Assembly (NCBI GenBank): GCA_963799975.1
Contig: CAWCZF010000001.1
Span: 372,001-436,000, forward strand
Source: Actinoallomurus sp963799975
Lineage (GTDB): Bacteria > Actinomycetota > Actinomycetes > Streptosporangiales > Streptosporangiaceae
DNA length: 64,000 bases
Direction of reading: 5' to 3'
Shown: piece by piece, positions 53,558-61,660 of the stretch
Layout of the letters: every line of letters begins with the position of its first letter
Position numbering within the stretch: the first letter of the stretch is position 1
Made by a program: the position numbers and the translations under genes
Notes under the pieces: generated by a model
The model's input: the letters and a program-made list of their open reading frames with translations, nothing else
The model's database searches: none
Told to the model about the DNA's origin: nothing

Positions 53558-53798
53558 GGTGACGTCGGACCCGCCCTCCGCCCGAGAGGCGTACGGCCGC
53601 CGCGCGGTCACGTTCGGTGGCTGCCGCGCGCACGTGGAGTCGCCGGCTCGCGCGGGAGCCGCGTTCGACCCGTCGAGGGATGGCACGGCGACGGCCGCCG
53701 AGGCGGCGGCCGGGACGCGGCGCGCACCGGCCGGGGTCGCCGGCGACGCCGCCCGGCGCGCCCGGCGGCCGTCCGCGATCGAGGTGTACGCCTCCTAG
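53558..53798 (+). CDS. Small hypothetical protein before a hairpin
   Basis: 80 residues from a GTG, beginning VTSDPPSAREAYGRRAVTFG and ending RRPSAIEVYAS. Third codon positions are very GC-rich, and a perfect stem-loop begins 5 bp after the stop. GAGAAGG lies upstream. No domain recognised; it could also be a chance frame in GC-rich DNA. Confidence 0.35.
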
Positions 53799-53802
53799 AG
53801 AC

Positions 53803-53843
53803 GACGTCCGGAGGAGGACTGGACGCAACCTCCTCCGGACGTC
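53803..53843. terminator. Perfect 15-bp stem-loop
   Basis: Arms GACGTCCGGAGGAGG and CCTCCTCCGGACGTC, 11-nt loop. First of two consecutive hairpins before the LacI gene; compatible with a terminator for upstream transcription. Confidence 0.7.
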
Positions 53844-53849
53844 CACACA

Positions 53850-53898
53850 CCCGCGAACGCAAGGCTTTCAAGGTGGATGAGAGTCTTGCGTTCGCGGG
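53850..53898. repeat. Perfect 14-bp inverted repeat, second of the pair
   Basis: Arms CCCGCGAACGCAAG and CTTGCGTTCGCGGG around a 21-nt loop; allowing G-T pairs the stem extends by about four base pairs. It is 36 bp upstream of the LacI start and just before the operator. Could be an extended regulator site (arms contain GCAAG) or a transcript hairpin. Confidence 0.7.
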
Positions 53899-53907
53899 CC
53901 CCATTAA

Positions 53908-53922
53908 TGCAAGCGAGTTGCA
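53908..53922. promoter_or_regulatory. LacI operator, copy A
   Basis: TGCAAGCGAGTTGCA, imperfect palindrome, ~12 bp upstream of the LacI start. The core GCAAGCGAGTTGC recurs exactly at 55012-55024. Confidence 0.75.
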
Positions 53923-53934
53923 CCGTTTCGCCGT

Positions 53935-54999
53935 ATGCTTGCAGATGTGACACGTGCGCCGGGGGAAGCGAACAAGACACGTCGGCTCGCCGAGGTGGCC
54001 AAGAAGGTCGGAGTCAGCGAGGCGACGGTCAGCCGCGTCCTGAACGGAAAGCCGGGCGTCTCGGACGCCACCCGTGCCGCGGTGCTCACCGCCCTCGACG
54101 TCCTGGGTTACGAACGGCCCACACAGTTGCGCGGAGAGCGCGCGCGTCTCGTCGGCCTGGTCCTGCCCGAGCTCGGCAACCCGATCTTCCCGGCCCTGGC
54201 CGAGGTGATCGGGGGAGCGCTGGCCCAGCAGGGCTTCACCCCGGTCCTGTGCACCCGCACGGCCGGTGGCCTGTCCGAGGCCGACTACATCGAGATGCTG
54301 ATCGAGCAGCAGGTGTCGGGTGTGGTGTTCGCGGGCGGCCACTACGCGGAGGCCAACTCGCCGCACGAGCACTACCACCGGTTGTTCGACCTTCGGCTGC
54401 CGGTCGTGCTCGTCAACGCGGCCGTCGACGAGCTCACCTTCCCGCGCGTGTCGACGGACGACATGGTCGCGATCGACCAGGCGTTCGGCCACCTGCTGTC
54501 GCTCGGCCACGAGCGGATCGGCCTCGTCCTCGGCCCGGAGGACCACATGCCCTCGCGCCGCAAGCTCGACGCGTTCACCTCCGCTGCCGCGGCGGCCGGG
54601 CTCGACCTGCCCGACAGCGCCGTGGAGCACGCGCTGTTCTCACTGGAGGGCGGTCAGGCGGTCACGCGCCGGCTCGTCGCCAACGGCTTCACTGGGATCA
54701 TCTGCGCCAGCGACCCCCAGGCGCTGGGCGCGATCCGCGCCGTACGCCGGGCGGGCCTCGCGGTGCCGGACGACGTGTCGGTGGTCGGCTTCGACGACTC
54801 GGCGTTCATCAACTGCACCCACCCGCCGCTGACGACGGTCCGGCAGCCGATCGAGTCCATGGGCCGCGCCGCGGTGACCATGCTCGTCAACCAGATCGAC
54901 CGCACCGCCTTCACCGCGGAGGAGCTCCTCTACGAGCCGGAGCTGGTCGTCCGCGGCTCCACCGCCCCGGCCAGGATCCCCGCCGCCGACCCGATCTGA
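53935..54999 (+). CDS. LacI-family repressor of the GH13 locus
   Basis: 354 residues. HTH RLAEVAKKVGVSEATVSRVL, hinge NGKPGVSDATRAAVLTALDV, effector part from ARLVGLVLPELGNPIFPALA. Start ATG 53935 is without a clear ribosome site; GTG 53947 is an alternative (leaderless initiation is common in actinomycetes). Control of the binding protein, permeases and glucosidase downstream is supported by two identical operator cores. Ligand is probably an alpha-glucoside. Confidence 0.9.
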   Translation: MLADVTRAPGEANKTRRLAEVAKKVGVSEATVSRVLNGKPGVSDATRAAVLTALDVLGYERPTQLRGERARLVGLVLPELGNPIFPALAEVIGGALAQQGFTPVLCTRTAGGLSEADYIEMLIEQQVSGVVFAGGHYAEANSPHEHYHRLFDLRLPVVLVNAAVDELTFPRVSTDDMVAIDQAFGHLLSLGHERIGLVLGPEDHMPSRRKLDAFTSAAAAAGLDLPDSAVEHALFSLEGGQAVTRRLVANGFTGIICASDPQALGAIRAVRRAGLAVPDDVSVVGFDDSAFINCTHPPLTTVRQPIESMGRAAVTMLVNQIDRTAFTAEELLYEPELVVRGSTAPARIPAADPI

Positions 55000-55502
55000 G
55001 CACGGTCGTCCGCAAGCGAGTTGCGGACCGGGGGACGAGCACCGCGTACTCCCGGAGCGCGCCCATACTCCGCCCACGGCGGGGCGGGTAGCCCGGCGTG
55101 AGTCCGGCGACCGGAAGTGGACGTCGGCACGTAAGAAGTCGACGGTCACGCGAACGACGTGGACTTCCAGGATCACGATCCAGTCACGACACCCTTCCCC
55201 CGGGCGAGCGCCGGTCGCGGCGCCGACCGGCCTGTGTGAGCCACGTCACCCTATATCCGCAGGTGGCGGGCCCTTTGCTCATGCCGCCATGGACCGAATC
55301 GACGGTCTCCATCGGTCAACTGTCCAGTTTTTTCATGGATATGACTGACTCTTGCTCTGTGCTGCTCATCTCTGTATGTTCCTGGCAACCGGGTGCACGA
55401 AGCGCGTTCGTCGTCCGTACGTGACACGTCAGGACGCCGGCCATGCGCGGGACGTCCGGCCGGATGGTCTTCGTGGTGCCACTCCAGGAGGGAAGTCCAC
55501 TG
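55000..55502. other. Promoter region of the GH13 transporter operon
   Basis: 503 bp. It holds the second operator (55012-55024) at its left end and the promoter of the binding-protein gene. No gene seen. AT-rich part 55250-55390 near TCATGGATATGACTGACTCTT is a candidate promoter zone. Confidence 0.45.
55008..55028. promoter_or_regulatory. LacI operator, copy B, in a longer inverted repeat
   Basis: Core GCAAGCGAGTTGC identical to copy A, inside arms GTCCGCAA / TTGCGGAC with a 5-nt centre. It is 9 bp after the LacI stop, so it could also act as a hairpin at the end of the LacI transcript. Confidence 0.7.
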
Positions 55503-56888
55503 ATGAAAGCCCGTCATCTCGCGGTCCTGGTGGCCGGCGTGACCGCGCTGGCCAACGTCGCCGCATGTGGCAGTAGCAGCAATGACAAAAACGACAAGGG
55601 CGGCTCGAAGGCCGCCAACGTCGCACCGCTCGACCCGAACACCAAGGTGTCGATCACCGTGGGCTGTCAGCCGCCGAAGAGCTCCAAGGCGCTGCGCACC
55701 GAGTGGAACAACGATGTGACCGCGTTCCAGCAGTTGCATCCGAACATCACGATCGTGAGCAAGGACGCGTTCCCCTGCGAGGACCCGAAGACGTTCACCG
55801 CCAAGCTGGCCGGCGGCCAGATGGAGAACATGTATTACGTCTATCTCACGGACGCGAAGAACATCATCGAGAACGGCCAGGCCGCCGACATCACCAAGTA
55901 CGTCTCCGGTGTGAAGACCTACGCCAATCTTCAGCCGCAGGTGCTGGACGTCTTCAAGGGCGGCGGAAAGCTCTACGGCCTGCCCAAGACCAACTACTCC
56001 ATGGGCCTCCTCTACAGCCGCAAGCTGTTCCAGCAGGCCGGCCTCAATCCCGACCAGCCCCCCACCACGTGGGACGAGGTCAGGGCCGACGCCAAGAAGA
56101 TCTCCGCCCTCGGCAACGGCATCGTCGGCTACGCCGACTACAGCACCAGCAACCAGGGTGGCTGGCACTTCACCGCCGAGATGTACTCCCAGGGCGGCAG
56201 CATGGTGACGCCGGACGGCAAGAAGGCGGCGTTCAACAGCCCCCAGGGCCGCGCGGTGCTCCAGAACCTCCAGCAGATGCGCTGGACCGACAACAGCATG
56301 GGCAGCAAGCAGCTCCTGCAGATCTCCGACGTCCAGCCGATGATGGCCTCGGGCAAGCTCGGCATGTACCTGTCCGCGCCGGACAACATCCCCACCATCA
56401 AGGACCAGTTCCAGGGCGTCTACGCCGACTACGGCCTGGCCCCGATGCCGGGAGCGCAGGGCACGCTGATCGGCGGCGACGGCTACATGTTCAATCCCAA
56501 GGACACTCCGGACCAGATCAAGGCCGGCGTCCTGTGGATGGAGTACGAGAACCTCACGCCGGGCAAGGGCCAGTTCGACTGGGCGCAGAAGAAGATCGAC
56601 AAGCAGCCGGTCGGACTCCCGCAGCCGAACATCTTCACCGGCGCGCCCGCGGCGCAGGAACTCCAGATCCGCACCCAGAACGCCAACATGCCGGTGCAGA
56701 ACTACAAGCCCTTCGCCGACGGTGACCCGAAGGTGAAGTACCGCCTCGAGCCGCCGCAGGCCCAGCAGATCTACGCGGTCATGGACGGCGTCGTCTCCTC
56801 GGTCCTCACCAACCGCAATGCCGACATCAACAGCCTGCTCTCCAAGGCCGAGACCAAGGTCAACGGCATTCTCGCCAACGCCGACTGA
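55503..56888 (+). CDS. ABC sugar-binding lipoprotein (alpha-glucoside locus)
   Basis: 461 residues. Lipoprotein signal LAVLVAGVTALANVAACGSS. Family 1 binding protein: VTAFQQLHPNITIVSKDAFP, YGLPKTNYSMGLLYSRKLFQ, PTTWDEVRADAKKISALGNG and GGDGYMFNPKDTPDQIKAGV. ATG 55503 follows GGAGGGAAG. Not closely related to the binding proteins at 27.8 and 35.9 kb. Confidence 0.92.
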   Translation: MKARHLAVLVAGVTALANVAACGSSSNDKNDKGGSKAANVAPLDPNTKVSITVGCQPPKSSKALRTEWNNDVTAFQQLHPNITIVSKDAFPCEDPKTFTAKLAGGQMENMYYVYLTDAKNIIENGQAADITKYVSGVKTYANLQPQVLDVFKGGGKLYGLPKTNYSMGLLYSRKLFQQAGLNPDQPPTTWDEVRADAKKISALGNGIVGYADYSTSNQGGWHFTAEMYSQGGSMVTPDGKKAAFNSPQGRAVLQNLQQMRWTDNSMGSKQLLQISDVQPMMASGKLGMYLSAPDNIPTIKDQFQGVYADYGLAPMPGAQGTLIGGDGYMFNPKDTPDQIKAGVLWMEYENLTPGKGQFDWAQKKIDKQPVGLPQPNIFTGAPAAQELQIRTQNANMPVQNYKPFADGDPKVKYRLEPPQAQQIYAVMDGVVSSVLTNRNADINSLLSKAETKVNGILANAD

Positions 56889-56975
56889 CATCACGGCGGG
56901 GGCCGGTCACCGCGCGACCGGCCCCCGCACCCCATGAGCGAACGGGCCGGCGAGAACGGAGGCGTACGGAGTCAC

Positions 56976-57917
56976 ATGGACATCTCGATGTCGAGAAGGA
57001 CACGGTGGGGACCGGGCTCCGGCCGCGGACGGGGGCGCGGCGTACGGCGCAACCTGACCGCGTACGGGTTCCTGTGCGCCGCTCTCGTGTGCTTCGCCCT
57101 CTTCTCCTGGTATCCGATCGTCCGCGAGGTCATCCTCAGCTTCGAGAAGACCAACTTCGCCGGCCAGACCAAGTGGGTCGGCCTGAAGAACTTCCACCGG
57201 GTCATCCAGGACCCGTCGTTCAGCGCCGCCTGGAAGAACACCGCGATCTTCACGCTGCTCGCGCTCCTCTGCGGCTACGTCGTCCCCTTCGCGACGGCCC
57301 TGCTGCTGAACGAGCTGCGCCACGCGCGCGGCTACCTGCGGTTCGTGGTGTACCTGCCGGTCATGCTGCCGCCGGCGGTGTCGGTGCTGCTCTTCAAGTG
57401 GTTCTACAACCCGGGGCCGGGGCTGTTCAACGAGATCCTGCGGTTCGTCCACTTGCCCACGCTCGCCTGGCTGGACTCGGGCAAGACGGCGCTGATCTCG
57501 CTGGTCATCGTCGCGACCTGGACGAACATGGGCAGCGGCACCCTGATCTACCTCGCCGCACTCCAGACCGTGCCCGCCGAGTTGTACGAGGCGGCTGAGC
57601 TCGACGGGGCCGGGCTCATCCGCCGCATCCGGCACATCACGATCCCGCAGACGCGGCTGATCCTGCTCGTCATGCTGCTTTTGCAGATCATCGCGACGAT
57701 GCAGGTCTTCATCGAACCGTTCCTGCTTACCGGGGGCGGGCCGGACAACGCGACGGTGAGCGTCGTCTACCTGATGTACCAGTACGCGTTCAACTTCAAC
57801 AACTTCGGCAGCGGTGGGGCGCTCGGCCTCATGCTCATGCTCGTCCTCGTCGTTTTCTCCGCCGTCTACCTGCGGCTTTCCCGCGATGACGGCAACGGCC
57901 GGGCCGCCCGGGTCTGA
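56976..57917 (+). CDS. ABC sugar permease, MalF type
   Basis: 313 residues. First helix FLCAALVCFALFSWYPIVRE; EAA loop ELYEAAELDGAGLIRRIRHI; last helix GLMLMLVLVVFSAVYLRLSR. ATG 56976 has GGAG six nt upstream; ATG 56934 has none. Forms the translocator with the next gene. Confidence 0.92.
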   Translation: MDISMSRRTRWGPGSGRGRGRGVRRNLTAYGFLCAALVCFALFSWYPIVREVILSFEKTNFAGQTKWVGLKNFHRVIQDPSFSAAWKNTAIFTLLALLCGYVVPFATALLLNELRHARGYLRFVVYLPVMLPPAVSVLLFKWFYNPGPGLFNEILRFVHLPTLAWLDSGKTALISLVIVATWTNMGSGTLIYLAALQTVPAELYEAAELDGAGLIRRIRHITIPQTRLILLVMLLLQIIATMQVFIEPFLLTGGGPDNATVSVVYLMYQYAFNFNNFGSGGALGLMLMLVLVVFSAVYLRLSRDDGNGRAARV

Positions 57918-57931
57918 GGTTAGGAGCTTCG

Positions 57932-58891
57932 ATGTCGAACGTCCTGGACCGCCCGGTCCGTACGGCGCCCGCCGCGCCCGCCCTGCGACGAGCCAGGAGA
58001 GCGCGGCGCCTGGAGCCGCAGCAGCGCACGCTGGTCTCCCCGCACAGCCTGCGGTCCCGCCGCGGCCGGATCGTCTACTGGTCCGTGCTGACCTTCACCA
58101 TCGTGGTGTTCACGCTGGTCTTCGTCTTCCCTCTCTACTGGATGGTCACCGGGGCGATGAAGTCCTCCGGGGAGCTCGTACGGCTGCCGCCGACGCTCTT
58201 CCCCAAGCACCCGCACCCGGAGGTCTACAAGAAGGCGTGGAGCCAGATGGACCTGGGTCGCTATCTGCTCAACACGTTCATCTACGCCCTGGGCGCCTGG
58301 CTGCTCCAGCTCGCCGTCGACGTCTCCGCCGCGTTCGCGCTGTCCAAGCTGCGGCCGATGTTCGGCAAGCTCGTCCTCGGCGGCATGCTGCTCACGTTGA
58401 TGATCCCGCCGACGGTGCTGCTGCTGCCCGCGTACCTGACAGTGCGTGACCTGCCGATCCTCCACCTGAACCTGCTCAACACGCCGTGGGCGATCTGGCT
58501 GCCGGCCGCCGCCAACGGCTTCAACATCTTCCTGCTCAAACGGTTCTTCGACTCCATCCCGTCGGAGCTGCTCGAAGCGGCGGCCATCGACGGGGCCTCG
58601 GCGCCACGCATGTTGTGGTCGATCATCCTGCCCGTCTCACGCCCGATTCTCGGTGTGGTCTCCATCTTCGCCGTCGTCAACGTGTGGAAGGACTTCGTCT
58701 GGCCGCTCCTGGTGATGCCCGACACCAACCGGATGCCGGTCAGCGTCGCCATCTCGCAGCTCTCCCAGGAGATGCCGCAGAACGTGCTCATCGCGGCACT
58801 GGTGATCGCGAGCCTCCCGGCAATCGCGATCTTCTTCATCTTCCAGCGCAACATCATGGCCGGCCTGACCGCCGGTGGCCTCAAGGGCTGA
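57932..58891 (+). CDS. ABC sugar permease, MalG type
   Basis: 319 residues with a basic ~50-residue leader, first helix VLTFTIVVFTLVFVFPLYWM, EAA loop ELLEAAAIDGASAPRMLWSI, and C-terminal NIMAGLTAGGLKG. TAGGAG precedes the ATG. 14 bp after the MalF-type gene. Confidence 0.92.
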   Translation: MSNVLDRPVRTAPAAPALRRARRARRLEPQQRTLVSPHSLRSRRGRIVYWSVLTFTIVVFTLVFVFPLYWMVTGAMKSSGELVRLPPTLFPKHPHPEVYKKAWSQMDLGRYLLNTFIYALGAWLLQLAVDVSAAFALSKLRPMFGKLVLGGMLLTLMIPPTVLLLPAYLTVRDLPILHLNLLNTPWAIWLPAAANGFNIFLLKRFFDSIPSELLEAAAIDGASAPRMLWSIILPVSRPILGVVSIFAVVNVWKDFVWPLLVMPDTNRMPVSVAISQLSQEMPQNVLIAALVIASLPAIAIFFIFQRNIMAGLTAGGLKG

Positions 58892-58974
58892 TCCGCCCTT
58901 AGCGGGCCCGAGCGCGTCCCTCGGCAAGCCGCGGATCGAACCACGAACACTTCGTCACGAAGGAGAAGTCCAGC

Positions 58975-60525
58975 ATGCGTGAAACGTGGTGGCGGGGAGC
59001 CGCGATCTACCAGGTCTACCTACGGAGCTTCGCCGACGGCAACGGAGACGGCCTCGGCGACCTGGCCGGGTTGCGCAGCCGCCTCGCCTACCTGTCCGAC
59101 CTCGGGATCGACGCCATCTGGCTCAACCCCTGGTATCCCTCGCCGATGTCGGACGGCGGCTACGACGTCGCGGACTACCGGAGCATCGAGCCGATCTTCG
59201 GCACGCTCGCCGAGGCCGAGAAGGTGATCCAGGAGGCGCACGAGCTCAACATCAAGATCATCATCGACGTCGTGCCGAACCACTGCTCGGACCACCACGC
59301 CTGGTTCCAGGAGGCGGTGGCGGCCGGGCCCGGTTCGCCGGCGCGGGAGCGGTTCTGGTTCCGGCCCGGACGGGACGGCGGCCCGCCCAACGACTGGCAG
59401 TCCATCTTCGGCGGCCCCGCCTGGACGCAGGTGCCCGACGGCGAGTGGTACCTCCACCTGTTCGCGCCCGAGCAGCCGGACTTCAACTGGAACAGCGCCG
59501 CCGTACGCGAGGAGTTCCTCGACGTCCTGCGGTTCTGGTTCGACCGGGGCGTGGACGGCATCCGCATCGACTCCGCGGCCGTACTGATCAAGGACCCCGA
59601 CGCCGAGCCCGACGGCCTGGACCCCTATACCGACCGTGACGGCATCCACGAGATCTACCGCGAGTGGCGGCAGGTCTCCGACGCCTACCCCGGCCGCTTC
59701 CTGATCGGTGAGGTCTGGCTGCCGGACCAGGCGAGGTTCGCCCGCTACCTGCGGCCGGACGAGCTACAGACCGCGTTCAACTTCGACTTCCTCGCCTGCC
59801 CGTGGGACGCGTCCGCGCTGCGCCGGGTGATCGACGCGACGCTCGCCACCCACGTGCCGATCGGCGCGCCGCCCACGTGGGTGCTGTCCAACCACGACGT
59901 CACCCGTCCGGTGACGAGGTACGGCCGGCCCGACACGTCCTTCGACCACGGCGACCGCAAGCACGGCATGGCGACGGTACGCGAACTCGGCGACCGGCGT
60001 GCGCGCGCGGCGGCGCTGCTCGCGATGGCGCTGCCCGGCGGGGTCTATGTCTACCAGGGCGAGGAGCTCGGCCTGCCCGAGGTCGAGGACATCCCCGACA
60101 ACCTGCTCCAGGACCCCATCTGGGCCCGGTCCGGCAACACCGATCGGGGCCGCGACGGCTGCCGCGTGCCGCTGCCGTGGTCCGGTGACGCCCCGCCGTT
60201 CGGCTACGGCGGCGAACCCTGGCTGCCGCAGCCGCCGGACTGGGGGACCCTCACCGTGGAGGCGCAGGAGCCGGACGAGTCCTCCATGCTCAACCTGTAC
60301 CGCCGGGCGCTGCGCATCCGCCGCGTCAAGCTCGGCGACGGGGCCATCACCTGGATCCCCCTCGGCGACGAGGTGCTCGCCTTCGTACGTGAGTCCGGGC
60401 TCACCTGCGTCGTGAACCTGGGGGCCGAACCCGTGCTCCTGCCGGAGCATCAGCGGATCTGCCTCGCGAGCGGCCCGGTCGACAGTGGTCGGCTACCGTC
60501 CGACACCGCGGTCTGGCTGCTGTGA
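58975..60525 (+). CDS. GH13 alpha-glucosidase (oligo-1,6-glucosidase type)
   Basis: 516 residues, cytoplasmic. Catalytic residues: Asp199 in VDGIRIDSAAVL, Glu246 in FLIGEVWLPD and Asp308 in VLSNHDVTRP. Other family parts: IYQVYLRSFADGNGDGLGDL, IDVVPNHCSDHHAWF, LPGGVYVYQGEELGLPEVED. This is the GH13_30-like alpha-glucosidase group common in actinobacteria. It hydrolyses maltose/isomaltose-type sugars brought in by the upstream transporter. GAAGGAGAA lies before the ATG; a terminator follows. Confidence 0.95.
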   Translation: MRETWWRGAAIYQVYLRSFADGNGDGLGDLAGLRSRLAYLSDLGIDAIWLNPWYPSPMSDGGYDVADYRSIEPIFGTLAEAEKVIQEAHELNIKIIIDVVPNHCSDHHAWFQEAVAAGPGSPARERFWFRPGRDGGPPNDWQSIFGGPAWTQVPDGEWYLHLFAPEQPDFNWNSAAVREEFLDVLRFWFDRGVDGIRIDSAAVLIKDPDAEPDGLDPYTDRDGIHEIYREWRQVSDAYPGRFLIGEVWLPDQARFARYLRPDELQTAFNFDFLACPWDASALRRVIDATLATHVPIGAPPTWVLSNHDVTRPVTRYGRPDTSFDHGDRKHGMATVRELGDRRARAAALLAMALPGGVYVYQGEELGLPEVEDIPDNLLQDPIWARSGNTDRGRDGCRVPLPWSGDAPPFGYGGEPWLPQPPDWGTLTVEAQEPDESSMLNLYRRALRIRRVKLGDGAITWIPLGDEVLAFVRESGLTCVVNLGAEPVLLPEHQRICLASGPVDSGRLPSDTAVWLL

Positions 60526-60534
60526 CCGACGGCC

Positions 60535-60577
60535 GTCACGGCACCTGCCCGGCACGCGCCGGGGCAGGTGCCGTGAC
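60535..60577. terminator. Perfect 16-bp terminator stem after the GH13 gene
   Basis: Arms GTCACGGCACCTGCCC / GGGCAGGTGCCGTGAC with an 11-nt loop, 9 bp after the stop. Also 10 bp beyond the end of the kinase pseudogene on the opposite strand. Confidence 0.85.
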
Positions 60578-60586
60578 AACACCCGG

Positions 60587-61461
60587 TCAGCCGGGGGCCA
60601 GATGGTCCTCGGACTGCCAGGAGGACTTGAAGGTGGAGCCGGAGCCCTGGCAGATGCCGATCTTCACCATGACGGAGTACTCCGTGTAGGTGGTCCCGGC
60701 GCCGAAGCGTGCGCGCGGGCCGTTGTCGAAGTCGTGCACGGGACCGTCACGTGAGGACATGAGCTGGCTGATGAACGGTACGGGCGTGGTGAGCTGGCCG
60801 CGTAGCTGGATGCAGACGTCCCAGCCGTCCCGCGGCGCCGTGTCGGACAGGACCAGGTTGCCGGTGAACTCGCTGCGGCAGACATTGATCTTGAGGTGTT
60901 CCGACCCGGCGTTGCCCACGCCGTACGTGCGGTCGTAGTAACGGCAGTCGTTCACCGGACCGGGCGGCCGCCCCCCTTGCCCGCCCCGCGCGGGCGGGCC
61001 GCGGACCGTGCGGGCCGAGCAGCACGTTCTGCGGAGCGAGGTCGCCGTGGACGAGGCCGGCCTGGTGGATCGCGGCGAGCGCGGTCACCACGTCGATCGC
61101 CACGCGTCCGAGCGCGTCACCCGTACACGGGCCGTCGTCGGCGACGCGGGACCGGAGCGAGCGCCCGTCGACGTACTCGCTGACGACGTACGGATGGCCG
61201 TCGGCGATGCCGGTGTCCAGCACCTGTGCGGTGCAGGAGTGCGTGACCTTCCTGATGGCGGACAGTTCGCGTACGAAACGTTCCCTCGCGTCGGGACCGC
61301 CCGGCATCCGGGCCCGCAGCAGCTTGACCGCCACGTGCTCGCCGGAGGCGGCGCGCGCGAGTAAAGACGATCCCCCGCGGGCCCTCGCCGAGCCGCCGCA
61401 GGAGCCGGTGGCCGGCGATCACGGCCGGGTCGCTCAACTGCAGTGGAAGGCCGTGTTGCAT
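60587..61461 (-). pseudogene. Ser/Thr kinase gene reduced to a kinase N-lobe plus extracellular domain
   Basis: Starts MQHGLPLQLSDPAVIAGHRL and GEGPRGIVFTRAR, then a frameshift in a GCGCGCG run; continues EHVAVKLLRARMPGGPDARE, VVSEYVDGRSLRSRV, AGLVHGDLAPQNVLLGPHGP. It then passes directly, via another frame change in a run of G, to GNAGSEHLKINVCRSEFTGN and TAPRDGWDVCIQLRGQL, ending SEDHLAPG. The DFG/APE part, C-lobe, linker and membrane helix present in the intact neighbour (61661-63502) are missing, ~350 residues. Confidence 0.85.
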
Positions 61462-61660
61462 TCGCGTGTCCCCCCGTCGGATCAGCGTCGCGAACATGCC
61501 GCCGGCAGCCGTGAAATCGGCTATCGCGATCGACCGGGCGTGAGGTTCGTCGTTCACCTTATAGCGCCCAAAACGGCGTATTCGAGTGAAATTGTAGTGC
61601 CCAATGGTCTTAATGTGGCGAATGGGACGGACCGTATATGGGTCGAGCCTCGCGCGCGCC

